A model generated the notes under the pieces. That model was not told the DNA's origin. It did no database searches and was given only the letters and a program-made list of their open reading frames with translations. The position numbers and the translations under genes are program-made. This document shows positions 52,066 through 60,605 of a stretch of DNA of 64,000 bases, piece by piece (the stretch's first letter is position 1; the number at the start of each line of letters is the position of its first letter). Origin of the DNA: Lachnospiraceae bacterium MC2017 (GTDB lineage Bacteria > Bacillota > Clostridia > Lachnospirales > Lachnospiraceae); assembly GCA_000701625.1 (NCBI GenBank), contig KL370803.1:127206-191205 (forward strand), given 5' to 3'.

Positions 52066-52452
52066 ATGTGCAGTGATAGGATCCATTCGTATGATCAGAA
52101 TCGAGTAAGCAGTCCGAAAAAAAATTCCATCAGGATAAGACGTGAACGACGAATAAAGAGAAGACTTGCTCGTTTTCTTGTAATACTTTCTATCCTGATC
52201 CCCATAGCAATTTCATTTGGTGCAATACGTTCCTATGCAGACCCTTCAGCATCTGATACAACAGAAACAAAGTATTATAAAAGTATCGTTATAATGCCGG
52301 GTGATACACTTCAGGAAATCGCAGAGCTCAATCTGTCGCAAGAGTTTAATTCAGCAGAAGAATACATGGAAGAAGTACGACAGATAAATCATCTTGATTT
52401 TGACTACCATATACATACAGGAGAATATCTTCTCATACCGTACTATAGATAG
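52066..52452 (+). CDS. LysM-domain membrane protein, YneA-like cell-division inhibitor
   Basis: Encodes 128 residues with CGGAGG upstream of the ATG. A basic N terminus (RIRRERRIKRRL) is followed by one membrane helix (about 43-62, FLVILSILIPIAISFGAI), a short extracellular linker and a LysM domain (about 78-127, SIVIMPGDTLQEIAELN...YLLIPYY). This is the layout of YneA, the SOS-induced division inhibitor of Bacillus, which is also divergently transcribed from lexA. The two LexA operators in front support the role. Sequence identity to YneA itself is low, so the name is by analogy. Confidence 0.8.
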   Translation: MCSDRIHSYDQNRVSSPKKNSIRIRRERRIKRRLARFLVILSILIPIAISFGAIRSYADPSASDTTETKYYKSIVIMPGDTLQEIAELNLSQEFNSAEEYMEEVRQINHLDFDYHIHTGEYLLIPYYR

Positions 52453-52462
52453 AACTCTTATA

Positions 52463-52548
52463 GTTACAGTTCACATGTATTTGCCCATCGCCGCAGGTGA
52501 TGGGCAAAATCATTTACGCTAGCGAGCTCAAAGCGAGTGAACAGTAAC
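52463..52548 (+). repeat. Interspersed palindromic element, copy 2
   Basis: Outer ends GTTACAGTTCAC (52463-52474) and GTGAACAGTAAC (52537-52548), central hairpin TTTGCCCATCGCC-GCA-GGTGATGGGCAAA, and right part GCGAGCTCAAAGCGAGTGAAC. The longer copy at 3634-3778 shares these parts. It inserts between the yneA-like gene and the pel operon. Confidence 0.65.
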
Positions 52549-52585
52549 CCCCTTATATTTTTCAGTTTCCATCATTAACTAATAC

Positions 52586-52615
52586 TTGACTTGTCTAAAT
52601 GATTGCTAGTATCAT
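52586..52615 (+). promoter_or_regulatory. Predicted pel operon promoter
   Basis: TTGACT (52586-52591), 18-bp spacer, TATCAT (52610-52615), about 100 bp before pelD. Confidence 0.55.
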
Positions 52616-52716
52616 AGACGTCGGCTGCTTCGATATACATTATACAATTCAAGAGCATTTGATACTGTATACAATTTTATCCTAACCAAACGTGTATCGA
52701 AATAAAGGATGTAGAT

Positions 52717-54813
52717 ATGAACACATTGATAATCGGAAATGTTGGATATTGGACTGAGGAAACTCTTAAAAAGGCTTTTCCCGAGGATTCCATCATTATA
52801 TGCGGAACAAACTGCGAAGATAAAAAATCAGATAATATAAAGTGGTTCAAAATAGGGTTGGAGGGCAGAAAAGCCCGATACGTGTTTGAAACATTCAATT
52901 TCGATCGCGTTATTTACATGTCTGAATATCTCACATACCACACCATAGCTGAGGATGAACTGGAAAGAGTCCGTAGATTGCTGAGACTTTGCAGAAACTC
53001 AAACATTTCACAGTTAATATACTTCACTTCTGATGTTGTATGCAGCACCGAAGAAAATTCAAAGAAAATGATCCTGGAAGCAGGAGAGAATCTTTTTGCA
53101 TACTATGCAAACCAATTCCGAGTTGATTTCAGAGTCGTACGATGCCCGTTTTTAATCTCTCCAACAGTAAAAAACGACTATCTTTATCAGCTGTTCCATG
53201 ATGCTTATCGCGGTAAAGACGAGATTGAACTCGATGCTCCAATGGAAGAGCTGAATCACTTCATAGATATGAGAGATGTCGCAGACTTTTTCTATAGACT
53301 TCAGGATAACTGGGAAGTTGGTGAAAAGGTTTTACGTCTTTTTCCTATTAGTAAATGTCCATTTAAGACTTTGGGCGATTTCCTCAAAAAGATAGGATCA
53401 GATATGCTTGTTGTATATGCTGATAATTCAACAATAAGACCAAATTTCAGCGTCGAAGAGAATACTGTTCGAGAAAAATTTGGTTGGACTCCTATGTACG
53501 ATCCACTGGAAATCCTTGATGAGTATTATGCCGAATATCTGACTCTCAACGAGAAAAAACCGAGTTTAAGCGAACGAATCAAGAAAAAACTACATCTAAA
53601 AAACTGGACCATGATGGTTATAGAAATAATCGTCGGTGCTATCTTCGTAGAATACCTGAATAGAGTCTCCGGAAACTCAGTTCAATTCCGTATGATAGAT
53701 TACAGGCTTCTTTTTGTTGTAATAATTTCAACAATATACGGTACAAATATCGGTTTTATCGCTGCCGTCATAGAATCAATATCTCTTATTGCGGCATACT
53801 ATCAAAGAGGCAGTAACTGGCTCATGCTTTTCTATGATCCAGGTAACTGGATGCCGTTCATTTTACTTTTTGCCGTAGCTGCTGTATGCGGTTACATAAA
53901 GCAAAAGAAAGATGAAGATATTCATTTTGTATATGAGGAAAATAAATCTATCAGAGAGCAGAATAATTTTATTACTCAGCTGTATGAGCAGGTTTTGGAC
54001 TACAAAAATCAATACAGAAAAGATCTTATTGGAAGCAGAGATGGTTTCGGACGCATTTTTGAAGTTGTTCAGCGACTAAACAATACTATTCCTGAAAAAA
54101 TATTTACAGAGTCTATTCCGGTTATGGAGGATGTTCTGGAAAATGATTCCATCGCAATTTATTCAATAAATGACCCAACTGCACGATTTGCAAGACTTGA
54201 AGTATGTTCGACAAATCTTGCCTCAGAATTAAAAAAATCATTCCAACTTGACGGTTACGAAAACATAATAAAAACCGTTAAAAAAGGCGAGGTATGGTTT
54301 AATCAGGATATGGAGGAATCCCTTCCTATGTATGCATCCGGCATTCTTTCAGAAGGTGAATTATCCGTGCTTATCATGGTATACCATGCCGGATTTGGAC
54401 AGACTAATAATTATTATTCAAATCTGATACGTATTCTCAGCGGCCTCATGGAGAACTTTATTGTAAAGGCATGGGACTACAGAAAGGCTTTAGAAGAAAG
54501 GATTTATATTTCAGGTACAAATATTTCAAATTGGGATTATTTTAAGGAACAGCTTGAGATTGAAAAACAGGCCGCTTCAAAGCAGCTTGTTTCATTTAGA
54601 CTGTTCAAACTCAATCCTGCCGGAAAAAGTATCGTTGAAATGGATTCCCTTCTCCAGTCAAAGATACGAAATAATGACCTGATAGGTCAGAATCCCGATG
54701 GTCTTGTGTTTGTAATGGCATCTCAGGTGGACGAAAGCAGTGAGCAGATAGTACTAAAGAGATTTTTAGATCTTGGTCTTAAATGTGAGATTGTTGACCC
54801 TGCCTCAATATAA
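52717..54813 (+). CDS. pelD: PelD-like c-di-GMP receptor with N-terminal epimerase-like domain
   Basis: Encodes 698 residues. Residues 1-285 resemble an NAD-dependent epimerase (SDR) fold (MNTLIIGNVGYWTEETLKK, YFTSDVVCS), but the glycine motif is poor and the catalytic Tyr-x3-Lys reads YYANQF without Lys. Three to four membrane helices follow (about 300-400), then a GAF domain (about 430-570) and a degenerate GGDEF domain at the C terminus. There PDGLV (660-664) stands in place of GGDEF, while the allosteric RxxD site RNND (651-654) is intact at the canonical spacing. PelD binds cyclic-di-GMP to switch on Pel polymer export. RBS AAGGATG. First gene of the pel operon. Confidence 0.85.
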   Translation: MNTLIIGNVGYWTEETLKKAFPEDSIIICGTNCEDKKSDNIKWFKIGLEGRKARYVFETFNFDRVIYMSEYLTYHTIAEDELERVRRLLRLCRNSNISQLIYFTSDVVCSTEENSKKMILEAGENLFAYYANQFRVDFRVVRCPFLISPTVKNDYLYQLFHDAYRGKDEIELDAPMEELNHFIDMRDVADFFYRLQDNWEVGEKVLRLFPISKCPFKTLGDFLKKIGSDMLVVYADNSTIRPNFSVEENTVREKFGWTPMYDPLEILDEYYAEYLTLNEKKPSLSERIKKKLHLKNWTMMVIEIIVGAIFVEYLNRVSGNSVQFRMIDYRLLFVVIISTIYGTNIGFIAAVIESISLIAAYYQRGSNWLMLFYDPGNWMPFILLFAVAAVCGYIKQKKDEDIHFVYEENKSIREQNNFITQLYEQVLDYKNQYRKDLIGSRDGFGRIFEVVQRLNNTIPEKIFTESIPVMEDVLENDSIAIYSINDPTARFARLEVCSTNLASELKKSFQLDGYENIIKTVKKGEVWFNQDMEESLPMYASGILSEGELSVLIMVYHAGFGQTNNYYSNLIRILSGLMENFIVKAWDYRKALEERIYISGTNISNWDYFKEQLEIEKQAASKQLVSFRLFKLNPAGKSIVEMDSLLQSKIRNNDLIGQNPDGLVFVMASQVDESSEQIVLKRFLDLGLKCEIVDPASI

Positions 54814-54816
54814 AAA

Positions 54817-54839
54817 AGAATCCGACATTGTCGGATTCT
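54817..54839 (+). other. Hairpin between pelD and pelE
   Basis: AGAATCCGAC-ATT-GTCGGATTCT, a perfect 10-bp stem with 3-nt loop beginning just after the pelD stop, without T-run on the + strand. May be an RNA-stability or attenuation element within the pel mRNA. Confidence 0.55.
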
Positions 54840-54873
54840 CCGCGCACTTTGAATCCAATGCCCGGAGGTAGCA

Positions 54874-55239
54874 ATGATTAAGTTATTTTTACTGATACAT
54901 TTATTATTAATGTTAGCAATAGTATATCTGCGGATGATAAGCCGATTAAAGCTCACTATGACTACAATTCCGCTTGTTTTGTTCGTACCTGTATGGGGAA
55001 GTATCTCTGTTTTGCTCGAGTATTATCTTAGAAAAACACACCGCATCGGAACTGCCGCCGAGAATCTTGAGGTAATGAAGGCGAGTATGGTTAGTAAAAA
55101 CGAAATGCCAACTCCTGAGGATGAAGAAGGTGGCTCTGTTCCCCTTCAGGATGCACTCTTGCTAGATAGTTCAAAGATGAAGCGGTCTGTAATCCTAAGT
55201 GTCCTGATGCAGGATGCAAACAGTTACGTAAAGGTCTGA
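54874..55239 (+). CDS. pelE: PelE-like protein, N-terminal part (frame interrupted)
   Basis: Encodes 121 residues with GGAGG 7 nt before the ATG. Two N-terminal membrane helices (about 1-18 and 27-48) match PelE, an inner-membrane protein with tetratricopeptide repeats that supports the Pel synthase. The frame stops at TGA 55237-55239 in the middle of the expected protein. The last codons ...DANSYVKV continue naturally, in the -1 frame, as GLNEAR then the next open frame, so a single lost base explains the break. Alone it would be an anchor without the repeat domain. Confidence 0.75.
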   Translation: MIKLFLLIHLLLMLAIVYLRMISRLKLTMTTIPLVLFVPVWGSISVLLEYYLRKTHRIGTAAENLEVMKASMVSKNEMPTPEDEEGGSVPLQDALLLDSSKMKRSVILSVLMQDANSYVKV

Positions 55240-55250
55240 ATGAAGCCCGA

Positions 55251-55754
55251 ATGAATGAAGACGTTGAGGTTGTACATTACGCTACAACCGCCATGATGGA
55301 ACTGTCTAAAGAATACGAATTCAAACTTCAAAAATTTGCGGAGACATACGCAAACGAAACGGATAATGACGAGCTTTTAATAGAATACAGAAACTATATT
55401 GAACAGTATGTATATTCCGGCATGATCGAAGGTCAAATGCTTGAACTTCATACAAACACATATAAACAGCTTCTGCTGGAATGTATCAAACGATTTGATA
55501 CTAAACAGGACTATTATTCACTGATAAACTGTCTTTTTGAAAGTGGAGAACTTGCCCTTGTCAGGTCGTATATCTCTAAAATAGAAGAAAAATGGCCAGA
55601 TGACGAAAAAATATGGTTATCCAAATTTAGGCTTGCATATGAAACCCACGATACGGACGAAATGCGTAGTCTTATAAATGAAACAAAAGATGACGATAAA
55701 TTTTTCTCTAAAGATATAAGAAATCTGGTTGAGTTCTGGAAAAAGAAACGATGA
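55251..55754 (+). CDS. pelE: PelE-like protein, C-terminal TPR part
   Basis: Encodes 167 residues of helical repeats (EDVEVVHYATTAMMELSKEYE, then YYSLINCLFESGELALVRSYI), the tetratricopeptide portion of PelE. It begins at an internal ATG that has no ribosome binding site; the coding signal extends upstream in this frame to join the N-terminal part by a -1 shift around 55230-55236. Joined, the protein is about 293 residues, normal for PelE. It overlaps the next start by 4 nt. Either a true pseudogene, a sequencing error or, less likely, programmed frameshifting. Confidence 0.7.
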   Translation: MNEDVEVVHYATTAMMELSKEYEFKLQKFAETYANETDNDELLIEYRNYIEQYVYSGMIEGQMLELHTNTYKQLLLECIKRFDTKQDYYSLINCLFESGELALVRSYISKIEEKWPDDEKIWLSKFRLAYETHDTDEMRSLINETKDDDKFFSKDIRNLVEFWKKKR

Positions 55755-57598
55755 GCATATTTACGAATAAATCAAATAAAAAAAATCACAGATTTTATAT
55801 AACGCTCAGGGTTTTTATTGGATTCTGCGCTTTTTTTATGTTGCTTCTTTTTGAGAGAGTAGGAATCATCTATAAATATCCTCATCCTGTTATAAATCTG
55901 GCTTCGACAGATAAAGAATCTGCAAATAAAAAGGCCATTGGCGATACGACATGTCTGCTTATCGTTGACAGCAATAATGAAACGAGCCGTGCTGACAAGA
56001 AGGAGTTCGAACAGATCCTAAAGGATATGAGGATCGCATATGATATTGAAGATCTTGCAGAAAAAACGGAACATTTAGATGATCTCGACAAATATTCAAC
56101 AATTGTTTATGCGACCACTGATGTTTCTGTCATGGGAAACCAGCTTTTTACGCTGATCGATTGGGTAGCAGACGGCGGCTCGATGCTTTTTGCACTCCCG
56201 CTTCAAAAGACCAATGAGCTGAACGTCATTAGTCCGAGCATTGGCATCATCGAAAGCGGATATGAATATTCCATGGTAGATACTTTTCTTCCTGATAAGG
56301 ATTTTATGATCGGCGGAGGAAAGGTTTATAACATTATAGACGGCTATGAATCTTCACTTACTGTCGGACTTAGTGATAAATGCAATATCTACGCAACAAC
56401 AGCAGACGGCAGCGTTCCTATCATTTGGGAAAAGGATTATAAAAAAGGAAAATTTGTTGTTTGTAATTTTGCATACTGCCAAAAAGCTTATAGAGGCGTA
56501 TACGCAGCAGCATATTCACTGTTGGGTGATTCCTGCGTTTATCCTGTGATCAACGCATCCACTTTCTATTTGGACGATTTTCCTTCACCTGTTCCTCAGG
56601 GAGACGGAACCTATATAGAAAGAGACTATCACATGCAGACCGCAGATTTCTATTCATCTGTATGGTGGCCTGATATGCTGACTCTTGCAGAAAAACATAA
56701 TATTCAGTACACCGGTCTCATTATCGAAACCTATGAAGACAATACTAGTGAAAATTTAAAGCCCAATCTGAGTACTGCTGATTTTTATTATTATGGAAAC
56801 ATGCTTCTAAATCGAGGCGGCACGCTAGGCTATCACGGATATAATCACCAGCCTTTATGCGGTCCGAATTATACGTACGAAGAAGACCACGGCTATAAAG
56901 TATGGGAAAGCTTTGACGCAATGCGCAATGCCGTAGATGAGCTAGAAAATTTTTCAAAATCAATCTTCACCAGGAACGAATTTGTTGTTTATGTTCCGCC
57001 TTCAAATATCTTGTCTGCTGAAGGAAGATATATGCTCGGTCACGATTATTCCGACATCCGGTGCATTGCAAGCACATATTTTGAAGGAAATGATGCATAT
57101 ACTCAAGAATTTGAAGTTGCCGAAGATGGTATTATAGAAACTCCACGTATCATCTCCGGAGGAATTCTGGATGACTATATGAAGTTTTCAGCCTTCTCCG
57201 AATTGAATTTTCATTATGTGAATTCACATTTCATCCATCCCGATGACCTCCTTGATGCTGACCGTGGAGCCGCTTTAGGATGGGAGAAACTAAAAAGTAA
57301 TCTTTCAAATTACATGATATGGCTTGATGAAAGTGCCCCCGATATACGTCATGTCACCGGAAACAGCATGGCAGGAGCGGTTCAGCGATACAGCATGATC
57401 TCATGTGATAAAGAAGAAAAAGATAACAAGATCATTTTAAATTTCGAAGGATTAAATGATGAAGCATATTGCTTTATACGCTTAAATAGCGGAAAAGCAG
57501 GCGAAGTCAGCGGAGGTTCCCTTACCAATCTGGTAGGAAATCTTTATCTTTTGAAAATCAACAGCGAAAAAGTAACAATTGTAACAGATCACAAATGA
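55751..57598 (+). CDS. PelA-type polysaccharide deacetylase (DUF2194)
   Basis: Encodes 615 residues. One N-terminal membrane anchor (about 18-38, FIGFCAFFMLLLFERVG) places the rest outside the cell. The N-terminal extracellular part has a Rossmann-like fold; residues about 260-500 look like a deacetylase barrel: NASTFYLDDFPSPVP, YTGLIIETY and LGYHGYNHQPLC with the metal-binding His pair. In Gram-positive Pel loci this gene replaces the deacetylase half of PelA and partly deacetylates the GalNAc-rich polymer. It overlaps pelE by 4 nt and pelF follows immediately. Confidence 0.8.
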   Translation: MSIFTNKSNKKNHRFYITLRVFIGFCAFFMLLLFERVGIIYKYPHPVINLASTDKESANKKAIGDTTCLLIVDSNNETSRADKKEFEQILKDMRIAYDIEDLAEKTEHLDDLDKYSTIVYATTDVSVMGNQLFTLIDWVADGGSMLFALPLQKTNELNVISPSIGIIESGYEYSMVDTFLPDKDFMIGGGKVYNIIDGYESSLTVGLSDKCNIYATTADGSVPIIWEKDYKKGKFVVCNFAYCQKAYRGVYAAAYSLLGDSCVYPVINASTFYLDDFPSPVPQGDGTYIERDYHMQTADFYSSVWWPDMLTLAEKHNIQYTGLIIETYEDNTSENLKPNLSTADFYYYGNMLLNRGGTLGYHGYNHQPLCGPNYTYEEDHGYKVWESFDAMRNAVDELENFSKSIFTRNEFVVYVPPSNILSAEGRYMLGHDYSDIRCIASTYFEGNDAYTQEFEVAEDGIIETPRIISGGILDDYMKFSAFSELNFHYVNSHFIHPDDLLDADRGAALGWEKLKSNLSNYMIWLDESAPDIRHVTGNSMAGAVQRYSMISCDKEEKDNKIILNFEGLNDEAYCFIRLNSGKAGEVSGGSLTNLVGNLYLLKINSEKVTIVTDHK

Positions 57599-57612
57599 GA
57601 GAGGTTATAAAG

Positions 57613-59040
57613 ATGAGAATCTGCCTCGTATTGGAAGGAAGTTATCCGTACATTCACGGTGGAGTTTCCAACTGGATGCATAGCTACATACAGAATATGA
57701 AAGAGCACGAGTTCGTTCTCTGGGTTATCGGTGCGAAATCTGCAGAGAGAGGACATTATGCCTATACGCTTCCAGAAAATGTGGTTGAGGTTAAAGAAGT
57801 CTTCCTTGATGATGCACTTTCTGTTAAACCGGATAAAAAGCAATCTCCTTCATTAAATAAAGAGGAAAAACAGGCCTGTAGAGAATTAATGAAATGTGAT
57901 CGACCTGATTGGAACGTTGTAATACGAATGTTTCAGGATAAACGAATTAATCCGCAGAATTTCCTCATGGGAGAGGATTTTCTTGAAGTCATTTCATCAT
58001 TGTGTCTGGAAGAGTACCCTTATGTACCTTTTGCAGATACATTTCATACGATAAGGTCTATGCTTCTGCCTGTACTTTATCTACTCGGAACAGAAGTACC
58101 CAAAGCAGATATGTATCATGCTATTTGTACCGGATACGGCGGACTATTGGCAGTTCTCGGTTCTTATAAATATAAAAAACCTATTGCCTTGTCTGAGCAT
58201 GGAATATACAGCCGAGAACGTGAAGAAGAGATCATCCGCGCAAGTTGGGTTGTTCCATCATTTAAAAAACAATGGATAAAGTTCTTTTATATGCTGTCTG
58301 ATGCAATATACAAAAGAGCTTCTGCCGTAAGCTGTCTTTTTGTAAGAGCATCGCTCACGCAGAAAGAGCTAGGCGTTCCTGATAATGTGAGTTGCGTTAT
58401 ACCAAACGGCATCGATTATGATAGATTCGCATCGATCCCGGAAAAACCAGATGACGGATTCGTGGATATAGGGGCTGTCATAAGAATTGCTCAGATAAAA
58501 GATGTTAAAACACTGATATACGCCTTTTATGAATTACAAAGTATGCGTGACAATGTCAGACTCCATATTCTGGGAGGAGTAGACGACGAAGAATATGCAA
58601 ACGAGTGTTATGACATCGTAAAACAGCTTAATATTCAAAATCTGTTCTTCGTCGGACGTGTCGACGTAGTGAAATACATGGAAAAGTTGGATTTCACCAT
58701 TCTGACAAGCCTGTCGGAAGGTCAGCCGTTATCAGTGCTTGAATCACTGGCTGCGGGTCGTCCGTGTGTCACGACTGAAGTTGGATGCTGCAGAGAACTT
58801 CTTGAAGGCATGGATAACGACAATTTCGGGGTGACCGGTTATCTTGCTCCACCTATGCATAGAAAAGCTATAGCTCTGGCAATGAATAAAATGTGCGAAA
58901 GTCGAACAGAACGCCTTAAAATGGGAGAACTTGGAAAACTTAGAGTTAAGAGTTTTTACAAGACTGAAATGATGATGAAAAAGTACCGACGCTTTTATGA
59001 ACAAGTCATTGAAAAAAATAATTCAGAAGATATCGGGTAG
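57613..59040 (+). CDS. pelF: Glycosyltransferase PelF
   Basis: Encodes 475 residues if started at ATG 57613, where AGAGAGG lies 8-12 nt upstream; an ATG at 57595 overlapping the previous stop is the alternative. PelF is the cytosolic GT4 enzyme that polymerises Pel from UDP-sugar. Start MRICLVLEGSYPYIHGGVSNW, acceptor-side SEHGIYSRER, and the GT4 E-x7-E signature in EGQPLSVLESLAAGRPCV. Normal length for the family. Confidence 0.93.
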   Translation: MRICLVLEGSYPYIHGGVSNWMHSYIQNMKEHEFVLWVIGAKSAERGHYAYTLPENVVEVKEVFLDDALSVKPDKKQSPSLNKEEKQACRELMKCDRPDWNVVIRMFQDKRINPQNFLMGEDFLEVISSLCLEEYPYVPFADTFHTIRSMLLPVLYLLGTEVPKADMYHAICTGYGGLLAVLGSYKYKKPIALSEHGIYSREREEEIIRASWVVPSFKKQWIKFFYMLSDAIYKRASAVSCLFVRASLTQKELGVPDNVSCVIPNGIDYDRFASIPEKPDDGFVDIGAVIRIAQIKDVKTLIYAFYELQSMRDNVRLHILGGVDDEEYANECYDIVKQLNIQNLFFVGRVDVVKYMEKLDFTILTSLSEGQPLSVLESLAAGRPCVTTEVGCCRELLEGMDNDNFGVTGYLAPPMHRKAIALAMNKMCESRTERLKMGELGKLRVKSFYKTEMMMKKYRRFYEQVIEKNNSEDIG

Positions 59041-59046
59041 AAAAAT

Positions 59047-60513
59047 ATGGCAGGAATAGGATTTGAATTAAAAAAATTATTTCGCTCAACAGGTGTTTTC
59101 GCATTATTAAAAGCATATGGATATACAGGAATGGTCACTGCAGGACCTATGCTTCTTGGTGTGATATTTCTTCTAAGTGTATCTTATCTTGGGAGATATT
59201 TCGGGCTTGTTAAAACAGATCAGGATTTACTGGTTTCCATGATAACATATGCGCTTCTTGCTTCTCTAATGCTTACAAGTATTTTTTCTATGGGGACTAC
59301 GCGATATGTATCAGATATGCTTTATCAGGAACTGGACGACAGGATACTACCTTCTTTGGACGGAGTCATTTGTATTACTGTTCCTCTCGGCGGAATAATA
59401 TACGGCATATTCCTGATCTTTTCAGGACTCCCCTTTGGTCTGGGAGTATTGAATTTCCTGTTTTTTACAGAACTCGTTGTTGTATGGATGCAGATGAACT
59501 ATTTGTCCGCGATAAAAGACTATAAGGGCATCATGTTCGGTTACGTGGTTGCTATTATTTTTTCTGTTTCTATCGCAATCCTGCTCTGTGCATTAATAGA
59601 AGTTTCACTTATCAGCCTTATGATATCCGTTACATCAGGATATGGTATCATGGTTGTTTTTCATTATTATCTTCTTTACAGGTATTTTGAAAATCCTAAA
59701 AAGGGAAGTTTTGAGTTTTTAAAATGGTTTGATGAATACAGTGAGCTGGTCGTTATAGGATTCTGCATGAATATGGGTCTGTTTTCACATCTGGTGATAG
59801 GCTGGTTTTCAAATGTCGGTTATCAGATACGAGGTTTGTTTTACAGCGCGCCTCAGTATGATGTACCTGCTCTATATGCATTCATAACAATAATTATCAC
59901 AACTATAAATTTTGTGGCATCTGTAGAAGTAAATTTTTATCCTAAATATAGACGTTACTATGATCTTTTCAACGGAAAGGGATCTATCTCTGAGATTGAA
60001 AAAGCAGAAGAGGAGATGCTAACGATTCTTGATCACGAGATCACGTATACAGCAAGAAAACAGTTCTATGGAACTGCACTCATGCTTTCTATTGGGCTGC
60101 TTATATTAAACAAACTTCCTCTTGGTTTTGATTCGCTGATGGAAGGCTACTTCCGAATCTTATGTGTAGGGTATGGAGTATACGCCATTGCAAATGTCAT
60201 GATGATGATCCTCATGTATTTTGCCGACTATGAAGGTGCCCAAAAAACTGCTGTAGTATTTGCTGTATTTAGTACGACATTTAGCCTGCTTTCTCTTTTA
60301 TTAAACGTTAAATTCTACGGTTTTGCATTCTGCCTCGGAAGCATGGTCTATTTTCTTGCATGCTTCAAGAGACTTAGATATTTTACCCAGAGACTTCCAT
60401 ATCATATTTTAAGTATGCAGCCGATGGTTTACGTACCAAAAGAAGGACTTGGTGTTAAAATAAGCCAAAAATTGACTCAAATTGAGGATAATTTTAAAAA
60501 GCAATTTTTCTAA
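59047..60513 (+). CDS. pelG: Pel polysaccharide transporter PelG
   Basis: Encodes 488 residues with about 12 membrane helices, starting MAGIGFELKKLFRSTGVF, the PelG family signature. A MATE/MVF-like flippase that, with PelD, PelE and PelF, moves the polymer across the membrane. It begins 6 bp after pelF. A basic C-terminal tail is cytoplasmic. Confidence 0.92.
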   Translation: MAGIGFELKKLFRSTGVFALLKAYGYTGMVTAGPMLLGVIFLLSVSYLGRYFGLVKTDQDLLVSMITYALLASLMLTSIFSMGTTRYVSDMLYQELDDRILPSLDGVICITVPLGGIIYGIFLIFSGLPFGLGVLNFLFFTELVVVWMQMNYLSAIKDYKGIMFGYVVAIIFSVSIAILLCALIEVSLISLMISVTSGYGIMVVFHYYLLYRYFENPKKGSFEFLKWFDEYSELVVIGFCMNMGLFSHLVIGWFSNVGYQIRGLFYSAPQYDVPALYAFITIIITTINFVASVEVNFYPKYRRYYDLFNGKGSISEIEKAEEEMLTILDHEITYTARKQFYGTALMLSIGLLILNKLPLGFDSLMEGYFRILCVGYGVYAIANVMMMILMYFADYEGAQKTAVVFAVFSTTFSLLSLLLNVKFYGFAFCLGSMVYFLACFKRLRYFTQRLPYHILSMQPMVYVPKEGLGVKISQKLTQIEDNFKKQFF

Positions 60514-60605
60514 TAAGCACAACGAAATTTCCTATTAGTTAAAAAGCAATACTTCATGCGAGTGAGCAATAACGAAACAGAGGGACGTGGAAAAGAGGAA
60601 CACGG

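Noticed and set aside
55228-55251. Programmed -1 frameshifting in pelE
   Set aside because: No X-XXY-YYZ heptamer and no obvious downstream pseudoknot; a lost base or assembly error is simpler.
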